From Trichoderma breve (Eukaryota > Ascomycota > Sordariomycetes > Hypocreales > Hypocreaceae), in NCBI RefSeq assembly GCF_028502605.1, contig NC_079232.1, positions 5,146,001 to 5,210,000 of the forward strand: DNA of 64,000 nt. Reading direction: 5' to 3'. Shown piece after piece: positions 48,386 through 60,097 of the stretch. The position numbers and the translations under genes are program-made. Numbering within the stretch: position 1 is the stretch's first letter; each line of letters starts with the position of its first letter. The notes below the pieces were generated by a model, which was not told the DNA's origin, did no database searches, and saw only the letters and a list, made by a program, of their open reading frames with translations.

Positions 48386-50295
48386 CTAAGCAGTGTCGCT
48401 GGGAGTGTACGTCCACATGAAGCCTTTCCAATCAGGCTCGGAGTGGGCCGCAGTTGCAGCCCAAGGGACCTCGCCCTTCCCGTAGGCCTGCAGCGGCATG
48501 CTATATGGCATCCGAAGGCCAATGAGAGGCCTTTGTCCTTCTGTGAATGGCGATGCATCCGGGGTATCTGACTGGAACGAGCTCACCATGACCCCGTTTT
48601 CACTGAGCAGCCCCGGCCACACCAACACGCCAACCTCCCAGGAAGCGATTCGAACATCCCCGGTAGAATTGGGTGCCTCGCCCCACGCCTGTTTCGACAT
48701 GTTTGCCGATGTTAGCAGGGCCCAGTCAATCGAATTGTTCTGGTTGAAGCGGGTATAAGTCTTGATGTGCGGGGCCGCACGGTTTCGCCCGCTATCGCCG
48801 CTAATAGTAGGCGGCTGTTCAAGAGGCCCTATTATCCAACGCTGTTAGTCCAAAACAGGCTCTCTCTCTTTTCTCCTGTAAATCTAGCCCAATACTCCAT
48901 CATCTCATCATACAGAAATACAAGGTCATTGATTCGCTAAAAGTGATATCAAGAGGACAAAGATAGAGATGGGTATTTACCTGCTCCATTTGCATTGTCG
49001 TTGGCCCAGTGACGCAGCATCGGATGGAGATAGTGCAGCTGCCTGATATGCTGCGCCGACTTAATCTTGGTGTGAATCGATTGCCCCGAAGCGTATCCAT
49101 CCAACGAGTTCCGGATCTCGTCTGCCGTGGGGAAGACGACCTTGAAGCTTGGCCACTTCGTATTCTGGCTCCGGGTTGTGGCCAGCGTGTCAAACAACGT
49201 CTTTTGCAGCCAATCGTCCTTGGCACCAAGAGTCGCAATAGAAGATATTTGAACCACGATTTGGGACTCTCCGGGCTCAACAGGCACACCTTGTAAACAT
49301 TTCTTTAACGCAGTCCAACCCCAGGTCGGGTTACTTGGATCATACAAGTTGTGTCTGCCCGGAACACTGGCTATTAGGGTTGCCCGTATGCTGGAGAAGT
49401 CGAAATTGAGGAGACGATCTACGAGCTGTTTGCAAGTAACCCTATGGGAGTCATATTGCATCAAGTAGGTCAATAGATCCGCCTTGAACTTCGCCCCACT
49501 GCCGATGGAAAATTGCTCTGCTTGCTGGAGTCCGGTATCCAGTTCCGACATCCATGGGAGCTTTGGAGATCTCCAGACGGCGTTGGTCATGTTGGTCCAG
49601 TCTTTTGGAATCATGTTTGCTGTGTGGATGATGATTTGCGCGGTGTTGTCAGAGCGAAATAGTATCATCATCTTGGAGTGATGCGTCCCAAACATCTCAG
49701 GCATGGGCGCGCAATGCAGATGCACGTTGGGGTGTTGCAATGCGTGCTCCTAAATCAAAGTGAAGATGCAAGGCGACATCAGTCTCAATTCAACTATGCA
49801 TTCAGAATGGTAGAATTCATTAAATTGTAAACGGGTAATGGGAAATAATGAGAATAAGTATCGAAAGAAAAGACAAGATGTAAAACTGCCAAGTGTATCT
49901 CTACATCCAGGGGAGCGCATCTTCAAGCAACGGCCACATACCGAAAGAACAACACGATTCAAATCATTTCTTTTCCAGAATCCGTGAACCACGTGTAACT
50001 GAACCGAATCTCTAACGTGCTGGTCAAAGGCATCCATTACGAAGGGGATGTCGTGAAGGAAGTTGAACTGCCAGCATTCGGTGATGGAGGGGTCACCCAG
50101 GATATCCTCCAGAGTCACGGTATCCTTATTCAATTCTTCTGGGACATCTCGAATTCTGGTGAGCTGCCATGGCGACTTTTGTACAACCTGACGAAACCTT
50201 TTTCGCGGAGGACTAATGGGCCGTGAGAGAGATGCCAAAGCTCCGAATTCATTGCCCTCGTCAAAACTGCGCTGACGCTTGCGCGAGGAGTCCAT
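48386..50295 (-). CDS. tdp1: Tyrosyl-DNA phosphodiesterase 1
   Basis: Exons 49942..50295, 48981..49749 and 48386..48828 give 521 residues. Tdp1 hydrolyses the bond between a DNA 3' phosphate and tyrosine left by stalled topoisomerase I, in the nucleus. It belongs to the phospholipase D superfamily with two HxK active-site motifs. Motif 1 is MFGTHHSKMMIL with H142 and K144; motif 2 is APHIKTYTRF with H395 and K397, followed by the typical WALLTSANMSKQAWG. Other conserved parts include IHTANMIPKDW and the WGWTALKKCL segment. The N-terminal about 60 residues are basic and disordered, with a likely nuclear localisation signal (KRQR, PRKRFRQ). The start at 50295 (MDSSRKRQR) is preferred over an upstream in-frame ATG at 50409 because conserved sequence begins well after it. 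It is divergent from the Eps1-like gene across about 790 bp. Confidence 0.95.
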
Positions 50296-51085
50296 GATCC
50301 TAGGGTAAGGCTGCCAAAACCGACATTGGCTTGTTAGAGCTTTGTTTCCTTGGTGGCAGAGTGAAACGATGGAATTAATTGGGCTAGGGCGAAGATGCTG
50401 ATGATGCATGAAAAGGAGAGAGAAAAGAGCGCTGGAGAGGAAAAGAGGGAGGGAAAGGGTTGTTCTATGCTACTGCTGTGGTTGCAGTTTCAAGTGCATC
50501 TCTCCTTCACTTTTGCCGTACCTTGATAGGTGAACATGTCGCATATACCAGGCAACAACCGTGCACCTGCATCCGGCCAAGAGCCAATCAGCAGACGCCG
50601 TCAAGTCTCAAGCCACACCGCGCGCCTCAGTGTGGCGCTAATTTCTTGCAAACGCAACCACTTCGTTTCATGCTCCGTATTTCCAATCTCCCTTTATCTG
50701 CTCCTCCAGTATTGCTACTGGTCAGTAGTACCTAATATATCAAACAACTATCTGGTATTATATCGTCCACGTCGAGGGCCTGCACTTGAGCCTTCACCTG
50801 GTCCTCGTCGCTGAACCACGAGCTCTCCAGGCACCGCTTGGGCTGCTCTGTCGCCACCAGCTCTGACAGACAGCATCCAGTCCCGCGCATGGATCAGCTC
50901 TGAACCCCGTCTCAGCACCCATTGCGTTACTCTTCGCAATTTGGCCTTTTTGCTTGTGGAGTTGTCCAAGATTACATCGCAGTCTTGATTCATCGATTCA
51001 TTGATTCTCAGCCTGTCCCTGCTCTCTTCCCACCTGCATTCGCCATCTCCCAGCACCTTCAAGGTCCCTCACAAGTCAGCCCACC
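50296..51085. promoter_or_regulatory. Shared divergent promoter region of tdp1 and the Eps1-like gene
   Basis: About 790 bp between two divergent start codons; no supported ORF. CT-rich sequence lies near both genes. Confidence 0.5.
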
Positions 51086-53325
51086 ATGCGGCTGACGCCC
51101 TTTACTCTACTCTCTGGCCTTGCTGCCTTCGGGCTATTTGGCTCTTCGGCAGCGGCGGATGATAAAGACTCGACCGGCCCCACGAACACATATTTCGACT
51201 CTGTTGCGGTGCCTCCGTTAATAGATCTGACGCCTGACAACTGGGAGAAGGAGGTTGGCAAAAGCAAATGGCTTCTTGTCAAGCATTACAGGTACAGTGG
51301 CCCTTTACCTTCTCACATCACAGTCGCTGGGTTGAAGCTAACATATTACCTATATTTAGTCCGTACTGCCATCACTGCATTCATTACGCCCCGACCTTTC
51401 AGACAACATACGAATTCTACTATACGTCCAAGACTGAGGGAGCTGGCGAAGCGACCTTTACCGACTTGTACGATTTTAGATTTGGTGCAGTTAATTGCAT
51501 CGCATACAGCGACCTTTGCGTTGAGAATGGTGTCAAGTTGTACCCTACCACGACTCTATATGAGGATGGCAAAGAGGTTAGAAGCGTGACAGGTGGTCAA
51601 AACATGACCTTCCTCTCTGGCCTGATTGAGGAAGCCTTGGAGAAGACAAAGCCCGGATCTCGGCCCAAGACTCTCGCATTGCCTGAGCCAGGCGATAAAG
51701 TGCGTCCAAAGTCTGAGCCAAAACGAGAGGAAGATGAAGAGGCAGCACCCAAAAGCGAAGCCGACGGGAAGAAGCTCGAGGCAGCGCCCAAGAACGAGGC
51801 TGATGGGAAGAAACTGGAGAAGAAGCCCAAGAAGCCTGTTGCTACACCAAACGAAGATGGAAAGTCAGTGGCACTCACAGCTGAGAACTTCCAGCGTCTA
51901 GTGACATTCACTTCAGATCCGTGGTTTATCAAGTTCTACGCGCCTTGGTGTCCCCACTGCCAAGACATGGCCCCTACCTGGGAGCAGGTAGCCAAGACCA
52001 TGAAGGGTAAACTCAACATTGGAGAAGTCAATTGTGACAAGGAATCGCGATTGTGCAAAGACGTCGGTGCTCGAGCATTCCCTACTATTCTCTTCTTCAA
52101 GGGTGGCGAGCGCTCCGAGTATGAAGGCCTCCGAGGACTGGGCGACTTCATCCAGTATGCCGAAAAGGCTGTCGATCTTGCCAGCGGCGTTCCCGACGTG
52201 GATCTGGCATCATTCAAAGCCATCGAGCAGAAGGAGGATGTCATTTTTGTCTACTTTTATGACCACGCCACAACCTCGGAAGACTTTAAGGCTCTTGAGA
52301 GACTTCCCCTCAGCCTCATCGGACATGCTAAGCTCGTCAAGACCAAGGATCCCGCCATGTACGATCGGTTCAAGATTACTACTTGGCCGAGGTTTATGGT
52401 CTCGAGAGAGGGCCGTCCCACTTACTTCCCTCCCCTCACCCCCAACGCAATGAGAGATACCAATCAAGTCCTGGACTGGATGAGATCGGTCTGGCTCCCC
52501 CTAGTCCCTGAACTGCTGGTAACAAACGCGCGCCAGATCATGGACAACAAGGTTGTTGTGCTAGGTGTCTTGAACCGAGACGACCAAGAATCTTTCCAGG
52601 GTGCGCTCCGAGAGATGAAGAGCGCAGCAAACGAGTGGATGGACAGACAGATTCAAGAATTTCAGTTGGAGAGAAAGAAGCTGCGAGATGCGAAGCAGAT
52701 GAGGATTGAAGAGGCCGAGGACCGGGACGACCAGCGGGCTCTGCGTGCCGCCAAGGCCATTCATGTCGACATGACCAACTCCGGACGGAGGGAAGTGGCA
52801 TTTGCGTGGGTTGACGGTGTCTCTTGGCAGCGCTGGATCCGGACCACCTATGGTATTGACGTCAAGGATGGAGAAAGAGTCATTATCAACGACCAAGATG
52901 TAAGCTCTAAACCCTCATTTTTATGGCAAAGGATCTCCTTGCGTTGAGAAAACCGGTAACTAACCAATACGCGCGAGTAGAACCGAAAGTACTGGGACAC
53001 TACCGTGACCGGCAACTACATTCTCGTCAGCCGCACGTCCATCCTGGAGACCCTCGACAAGGTCGTCTATACCCCCCAGGCCCTCAAGCCCAAGCTCACC
53101 ATCTCCTCCTTTGAGAAGATCTTCTTCGACATCCGCCAGTCCTTCACCGAGCACCCTTACCTGTCCTTTGGCTGCATCGTTAGCATCGCCTTCGGAGTCT
53201 TCTCCTGGCTTCGTGGCCGAAACCGCCGTGGCCGCGGTCACTTCCGTCTCGAGGATTCCATCAGCATCAGGGACTTTAAGGACGGATTCCTTGGTGGTTC
53301 TAACGGCAACACCAAGGCCGACTAA
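51086..53325 (+). CDS. Eps1-like membrane-anchored protein disulfide isomerase of the ER
   Basis: Exons 51086..51291, 51360..52899 and 52981..53325 give 696 residues. A signal peptide is evident (MRLTPFTLLSGLAAFGLFG). Two thioredoxin domains follow: the first has SPYCHHC (C72, C75) and is completed only by splicing intron 1; the second has APWCPHC (C266, C269) with downstream RAFPTILFFKGG (cis-proline). Between them, residues about 165-235 are a Lys/Glu linker with two copies of AAPK(S/N)EADGKKLE. A charged, probably coiled-coil stretch (QLERKKLRDAKQMRIEEAEDRDDQ) lies near 515-545. A single membrane span (YLSFGCIVSIAFGVFSWL, about 643-660) is followed by a basic Arg-rich cytosolic tail. The layout matches yeast Eps1/TMX-type PDIs, which assist quality control of membrane proteins. 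Substrates are unknown. Confidence 0.9.
51740..51818 (+). repeat. Coding tandem repeat, two 39-bp units, in the Eps1-like gene
   Basis: Two adjacent copies encode AAPKSEADGKKLE and AAPKNEADGKKLE in the linker between the thioredoxin domains. The copies differ at several synonymous positions, so the duplication is not recent. Confidence 0.8.
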
Positions 53326-53767
53326 GTGTATATCTACATATGGGAAAGCATGGCGATATCAGAATCTATCTTTTTCTATTTGGAGTTAATGGGAGGTGGG
53401 AGGTAACATGGGTTTGGCAAAAGGGTCAAATGGAGAAGACACACGAAGGCTTTTGATGAACCTTGACGATAGGGGTGGGTGGTGAACTTGGTAATTCGAA
53501 AGGAAGCTTGCCATAAAGCCTCTTCATCGTGCACCAACACCCATCATGGCTCTAGTGGATGTGGGCAGGCAAGCTTCCTATCCTTTCCCTCTGTGTGTAT
53601 GTTCTTGTGGTTTTGGCAGTGTGCTTGCGATCTCATGTCTGCTATACGTATCAATTTTTAAGTAGTGGCTTTTGTTTAAATTTTGTCGTTACTACCTTAC
53701 GTTAATAATGTTCATGGCCCGTCAAACATTCATGCAGTTATCAGATTCTCTCATATAACCGAGCCCC
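53326..53767. other. Intergenic, convergent 3' flanks of Eps1-like gene and PLD
   Basis: About 440 bp between convergent stop codons; nothing beyond expected 3' untranslated sequence. Confidence 0.5.
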
Positions 53768-56700
53768 CTATGTGTACAATTCATCCGTGAGGCCATTCAG
53801 CGTCAGACCTTCCTCGGCAATGTCCTCGACGTCGATGAGGAACTGAAGAGGCATGTTGACGAGGTTGCCACGAATGCGGCCCAGCCAGTCCTTCAACTCC
53901 TCCACACCACCGGGGAACTCTTCGGGAACGACGTGTCCGTAAGGGACTTTGCCCTCCTCTCCGTCCTTGGGCTTCTTGTCGTCTCCCTTGGCGGTAGGGA
54001 TGATGAAGTGCTTTGAGAAGAACTCGTCGTAGTCATCCCAGGTGCGCACGCGGTCGTCAGGAACGGGATGGAACGCACGGCTGAATACCTTCGTGTTTGT
54101 GTGTGCAACGTCTTCCCACAGGTTTAAAAAGTCAGGGCTCAGGGGGTCTTCCACGAGCCTGTCGGCAGACGAGCCCCAGTCGTAGTCGTTTGGTGCGTCG
54201 GTCACCGGCAGCCAGTTCTGAGTTGGCTGGTCCCATCGCTGGTCGGGGAGCAGGCCGAGGTGCTTGCGGAAGATTTGCCTTCGCAGGGAAGCGGCAAATT
54301 CACTGGCTGCGTACTGCTCGCCGTTCATGTAAGAGTCAAGAGTAGTTGGGCCCTCAATCACCACTGCAATCTCAGAGTCGTGAGTTCCCAGCTGGGAGCG
54401 ATCGTTCAAATTGGCGGAGCCGCAGATGACGAGACGGTCATCGGCAATAAGGAGCTTTGTATGGATGTATAGCTGCTCGCTCACGAAGGCGTTGAACTCG
54501 TCTTCGGGGGCGCCGTTCCATGGAATGTGGGAAATGTTGGGGCCGTTCTTCATATAGGCGGCACTCACTGTATCTTGAGTGTCATCTGGGACGGATTGGG
54601 CTTGGCGTTGATATCTATCGTAGTTGGAAGAATCCTCATTGCGTCGACCGTAGCGGTCTTCATCGCCTCGGTCGTAGCGATCCCGACCATAGCGGTCCTC
54701 ATCACCCCTGCCGTATCGGTCCTGATCATAGCGATCCTCTTCACCCCGGCTGTAGCGGTCCCGGTCATAGCGGTCTTCATCACCCCGGCTGTAGCGGTCA
54801 TCTCGACTGTAGCGGTCTCGCTCATAATGCTCCTCATCGTCTCGACTGTATCGCTCCTCATTGACGTAGTCGTCGTGATATCTTCGCGCATCCTCATATG
54901 AGACGCCGGAGCGAGATTCTGCCTGCCGCAGGGTGCTGGATGTGTTGATGCGATCATAGTTTCGAAGGTTGTAGAAGCCGATGTACTCCCTTGGGTTCTC
55001 GATACCGGCGGCAACAAGCTTCTGAATAATGCTGTGTCCGCCCCTGCTGATGGAGTTGTACTGGAATTCCATGATGGCTCGTGTTCCGAGGGCGTCCTTG
55101 GACTTCAAGTCTCCAGCGAAAGCCGGGACGGCGGGCATCACTACCCACACCTTGAACGGCTGACCTTCTTCATATGCTCGAACGATACGGTCAACTATGG
55201 CGGCTCCAATCTTGTTAGACACGGGGCGCTGCTCGTCGCTGGTGGCCGTGATGAAAAACTTGATGGAACCGTCAGCACATGTTTTACGCTTGGCAGTCCG
55301 TCTGAACGCCGGGAGTTTAACGTACCTGGTTCTCTATGTAGACAAAGTGCCTGGCATTCGTTATAGCACTGACATAAGCATTTGCGATCGAGTGCTCTGT
55401 GGCGTGGCCAGACGACCACTTGGTGCAGCTAGAATGAAGTTTAGTGAGGTTGGACTTTGCAATTCTCAGATTATTTCGCCATACCTTCGTGTAAGCTGAA
55501 TGCGAGCACCTCCCCGGCCACTGCGTCGGTCGTAGCTGCGTTCGTCATCGTATTCTTCAGAACGATGGGAACGATGAGAATGATGAGATCGATGACCTTC
55601 TGACAAACCAAGATTTCCCATTTCATCAGCAAGAGAATCGGTGAAGCGACTAAGCATGCCGCGGCCACCCCTCCGCCCTTCGTACTCTTGCTCTTCAGAT
55701 CCCTCTTGTTCATATCCCCGCTGCGATGAACCATAATTTCCGGGCATGTTAAGTCTTACATACTTTCCGGGGTCCTTTTCGTTATACTTGGCATCATACA
55801 TGAAGTTCCTTGTTTATGTTAGCCAAGGGAGGATTAATGAAGTTAGGGGGCTGTCTGTGTACCATCTATCGACAAAGTGAGATACAAGATCAGACACGAT
55901 GGGGCCGTTCATGGACAAGGCGACATCGGACCAGCCCATTCTTGAGCTCTTGGTTCGATCCACTATGCATGTTATTAGCACTTTAAGACTCTTGCTCCAG
56001 AAGTGAAGGAGACCCTTACGCTGATTCTGATCCCAGTTTCCAACATCAGCAAAGTCGAAAATTCGGGCATTGTTGTAGTCCTGGCCGGGGAAGATGATGT
56101 TATCGACATTTCCAGGGTGAGCATCTGCAATTGGATGGGCTGCACTTCCGTGTTAGCTGGACTTTTTGACCACGTTACAGTATAAATACTCACAATTGGT
56201 ATCCCATCGTCCGAAGCCTAGTTGAATCAGTTAGCCACTAGATAATGTTGAAACGACCCGAGTCGGACGGAAGTCATACACAGATCAAGACCACCCATGA
56301 AAACCAAATTACGGTCGACAACAAGGAGCTTTTCATGATGAGCCCAGTAGAGAACAACATCGTCTGCTGCACCGTAGATTGCCTTTAGAGTGTCCTTGGA
56401 CATGGTTGCCAAGTTAAAGTTTGTCAAATTCTTGAAGGAGTTGCCAATTTCCGAAGCAATGTCGTATCCAGCCGGGGCGTGATCAGGATGACGGAATACG
56501 CTGATGTTGGGGTGTAGCTTCTCAAGGGCATGCTTTGTGTGCTGTACGTATTATCAATGAGCCACCAAAGTACTTTTCACATGGTGCTATGAAGGACATA
56601 CCGCAGAGTCAAGCGTGAGAGCTGCCTCTACTTCTTTGTACACAATGACATGGACCTTGACTCCACGCTCGGCGGCAGCCTTAAGCATAGCGTCAAGGCG

Positions 56701-57067
56701 ATACTGCTCGTTGCGAGAAGGAGGGCGACGTAGGTAGAGCTCAGGGCTCAACCACCAATCGAGGATATATATGCTCTCCTGTGCCCCTGTGTAGAGAAGT
56801 GTTAATGATGATTGCACTCGAGTGAGACGCTTCGATGGAAGCAGGAAGAAGCTTACTTTGTAGAGCCTCGGACACGGCCCAAAAGTAGGAGCAGCCATCG
56901 ACGAACCACTTGATGTTGCCGGATGAAGGAGCTGCAAAGGACTGGAATCTGTTGGCACTGTGTTCTTCAGGGTGAAGCTCATCGCACTGATAGCCCGAGT
57001 GCGAATGAGAGTGCCTTTCCTCCTCTCCGCCTCCGAAGAAGGCTTCGACCTTGCCGAAGAGACCCAT
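53768..57067 (-). CDS. Phospholipase D with two HKD motifs and an inserted Arg/Asp/Tyr repeat
   Basis: Nine exons give 939 residues: 56857..57067, 56602..56786, 56280..56541, 56194..56217, 56020..56139, 55863..55962, 55485..55808, 55326..55428, 53768..55258. PLD hydrolyses phosphatidylcholine to phosphatidic acid, a membrane signal. Catalytic motif 1 is HHEKLLVVD with H201, K203 and D208; motif 2 is HTKLLIADDRLVICGSANLNDRS with H709, K711 and D716. Conserved parts include SIYILDWWLSPELYL, RTKSSRMGWSDVA and EFQYNSISRGG. There is no PX or PH domain, unlike yeast Spo14; the N-terminus MGLFGKVEAFFGG is the start expected for the short fungal/plant-type group. Two charged low-complexity insertions interrupt the fold: one in exon 7 (Arg/Ser/His-rich), and RYDRDRYSRG-type repeats at about 579-657. 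A 24-nt exon 4 makes automated prediction difficult. All phases close and the stop is TAG 53768..53770. Confidence 0.93.
54619..54853 (-). repeat. Minisatellite in PLD coding sequence (RDRYSRGDED-type units)
   Basis: Imperfect tandem units of roughly 30 and 42-45 bp encode variants of YDRDRYSRGDEDR, YGRDRYDRGDEDR and related forms, at residues about 579-657 of the phospholipase D, just upstream of the second HKD motif. Unit variants (SRGEEDR, GRGDEDR, DRGDEDR) show it has both expanded and diverged while staying in frame. Confidence 0.85.
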
Positions 57068-58065
57068 GATGCGGCTTTATAGACGGCCAGCCGTACAACG
57101 TGTTGCAGGCACCAGTAGAAAAGAAAGAATGAGTAGAGGATGCAAAAAGAGCTACAGGGCAGACTGAAATCACGAATGGCAGCTGAGAGAGTTGAGAGTT
57201 GAGAGTTTATGCTTGACAAAGGGGTCGAAGAGGGGTGGCTCGGAGCTGTCAGAAATGCATGTCGCGTGTTTGCCGGCGGACTGCATGACCACGGCATCGT
57301 ATCACAGCCGCCGACAGCCATAGCTTAGCCCCGTTCTTTGTGGCCTCAGTGGATCGAAGCCATTATGCACGCAAGCACAGCCACTGGCCGTCAGTTTGTG
57401 CTTTGTCCGAATGGAGACGGGACGCCAGTTGATCAGTTCTGCTGCCAGCATAGTGAAGAGTGTCTATTGGTGAGCTGATTGGCCAGTAGCTTGGAGGGGA
57501 GGGGAGCGTCCAAGGCATCTCGATAGAGCCATAAATTTCGAGTTGGAGTCCTTGTTCTTTGAAGATGCTAGGGTGCTGGGATTGTGGATGTGAGTGTGAA
57601 TGTGAAACCCCCCACTAACAGTTGAAGCTGAGCTGGAGCTCCGAGTCAGATATGCGGGGTCCGGACAATGGAGCGAATCCCCTGGTCGATTGTCGTCACC
57701 GGCTTCGAAGCTTCAACGACAGCAGCCGGGGTCACCCTGGAGCGACATTAATCATAGCGACCAGTATGAGTATGAGCACGGATATGACGGACCTTTTGCT
57801 GCGTAACACTCTTTCAAACGGAGAAGTAAGTAATACAGAGTGGCCTAACAGCTCCGAACGCGGGCGGCACAAGGGACAAACTGACCAACCAAAGAATCCC
57901 TGTTAGACGTTGCTTAGCTTTTGTGATGCAGCAAAGTTCGTTGGATTCGAATTTGCCTGAAACAGCATTGACATTGACGTCGATTGCTTCATAGTTGTGA
58001 TTTGATTAACTGCATTTTCAAATATAGAAAGGAAATGTAGCTGCAGAAACTAAAGTTGGGCGATC

Positions 58066-58184
58066 AGGTACTATCTACCTAGTACTATCTTATCTCTGGG
58101 TGCTTTCCTCGACCTTCCTCTAGGTACTATCGCTACTTTCTTCTACCATATCAATTTCCAATTACCAGATAGTACCTAGGTACT
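58066..58184. repeat. Short direct and inverted repeats of GGTACTATCT
   Basis: GGTACTATCT-type sequence occurs at 58067, again (TAGTACTATCT) at about 58080, and as TAGGTACTATC at 58121; the inverted form AGATAGTACCTAGGTACT lies at 58167..58184. The arms could form a hairpin with a loop of about 75 bp. No transposon ends or target duplications are evident. Confidence 0.5.
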
Positions 58185-59159
58185 CGGCTGATTAGTCGTC
58201 ATTGAGCAATCTTCGGCCATCTACATACTTCACCGCCTAGATAAATCCATGATGCCGGCACAAGTGAATAAGTGAATAGAGGCCAAAGATTCTAGTTCCT
58301 TGGAGCAACAAAGAACAACTCCGCTGCAGACAGTTCTATTCCTCTATCTCAGGTACTCAATCAAGACCAAGTACGGCTATCCGGGATGATCCTCGATATT
58401 TTGATCACATGAAAACGCCTACGAAATGCAGTGGCCAGAGACTACAGCGTTGGACACATGGTAACCCACACAGCAGGGATTGTAACTCACATCAGGGCAA
58501 ACTCGATGAAATGCAACGAACTTGGACACCGCGTGGGAATCCATGTCTCACATTATTAATAGGACACGGTACCTAACGGGCAAACGGCATACAATGGAGT
58601 GGGCACAGACGCACCCCTAAACTTTGTTGACCATGTGGTAAGTCGTTGTTTTCTGAGGCCCTAGAATCTTCTGTCTCTTGACGGGTATCTGTACTGATAA
58701 TGCAGACACCCGGCCGGCTTCAGTAAATGAATAGTAGAAGCAAGCACCCGGCTTGAGTGAATGGATAGAGCTGGAACTATATAGCCACAACTCGGAAGCT
58801 AGATGGCTACATTTCTCCTACTTCAAGTTAAGTCCTCATATAATGCCTTCACAAGCCTGACTTGTAATAACAGGCTAACAGTTGGAAGTGTACAATATTG
58901 TACCGAAAGGGATCTTGTGTCTGGCCTCGACGCTCAGCAATGTCACAACTAAGGGGCCAATCTCCCCTAGCCAGCCGATTGGGTGTGAGTGACTTGTCTG
59001 GCTGATCAGCCAGGATGAGCTGGTTACCGAAGACATGGTCATCCACGAGAGCACCGGCGCAAGTAGCAGCAATAACTCTCATTCACCGTCGACGAACCTG
59101 AGTCCATCAAAGCAACATCCGAGGCCACGACAGATCCGTCTTAGATCGAGGTCGCGGAC

Positions 59160-59762
59160 ATGTCTACGCTTAAAACTTTCACATACGCAAAGGAGGACTC
59201 AAATGTCATCACCAAATACGCGAAACAAATGTTTTCAACGAGCGTACAAGCGCGATGTGACGAAATACGTGTATGAAGGAAAGATTCGCTATTTCGGCAA
59301 CAACCAACGCCATAGCGAGTAACCGCATACACAAAAAATGAGGCAAAGGATGGTATAATGTGGGTGTACTTCTGCTTTCTCTGGAAACTATTCGGACAAC
59401 GCGCGTGCTCGAAACAATCATGATTCAAAGATGCCGTGAGACTACAATCGTGGATGAAGGACGATGCCCCGGGGGGCAGTATCCCAGCAGACATGACAAC
59501 AATCCTCCAAGTAGTGACCAGAACTGGGTACCAGAATCACCGCGAATGGTAAAGGCAGATGGAGAATACATGCCGCGCAAACATCTGTCGGATAGCAGGG
59601 GACCCGGATATTCTCGTACCATTAATACAGCTGGACTTGTGGCAGTGGTGGGAGCTCGGACGGTACTTGCACATGCCCTGATTGTACCAACGTTCTCTGC
59701 CCTCGATGTGGTATAACTGACCATTCGGCAACGCTATCTGCTGCTATCTCTGCTTTCTTCTA
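59160..59762 (+). pseudogene. Possible gene or gene relic with a Cys-rich end
   Basis: A 37-codon frame from ATG 59160 (starts MSTLKTFTYAKED) ends exactly at a donor-like GTATGA at 59271. Further on, after a possible acceptor TACAG near 59630, a frame encodes TCTCPDCTNVLCPRCG, with Cys pairs spaced like a zinc-binding knuckle, ending at TAA 59760..59762. Between them at least two frames look partly protein-like. I could not connect the pieces into one convincing ORF, so this may be a degraded gene or a chance mosaic. Function unknown. Confidence 0.3.
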
Positions 59763-59890
59763 ATATCTGCTGCTATAAACACTGCGACAATTGGAGGCAG
59801 CTTGTGTGGGTTACCGGAATCCCATTGATGTCGAATCTATAAGATATTCTTCCCCCATTGCGGCTTATTTGGCCTAAATTTTGTCTTGAA

Positions 59891-60097
59891 ATGCTATTTC
59901 TGTCGTCTATCAAAGTCGACTATATGGAGGGACTATGGAGAGACGACTACGATCCTTCAGAGGCATGGACAATATTTGCTGATGGCCATAAAATCCAAGG
60001 AATCCTTTCTAATAGTTTTCTCTAAGAGCAAAAGAGCTCTCTGGATCTACAGAGGCTCAAAAAGATTTACATGGATGAGAACGTCAAATCGGGGTAA
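59891..60097 (+). pseudogene. Protein-like frame interrupted by one TAA
   Basis: A 68-codon frame starting at ATG 59891 reads as ordinary globular protein (for example VDYMEGLWRDDYDPSEAW and FADGHKIQGIL), broken by TAA at 60023..60025, then continues in the same frame with SLDLQRLKKIYMDENV to TAA 60095..60097. The frame is also open upstream of the ATG. I do not recognise the family. The single in-frame stop with protein-like sequence on both sides suggests a decayed exon. Confidence 0.35.

Noticed and set aside
58849..59082. 77-codon minus-strand ORF opposite the exon-like fragments at 59 kb
   Set aside because: Some protein character, but it overlaps plus-strand frames of similar quality and has no family motif; it cannot be told which strand, if any, was coding.
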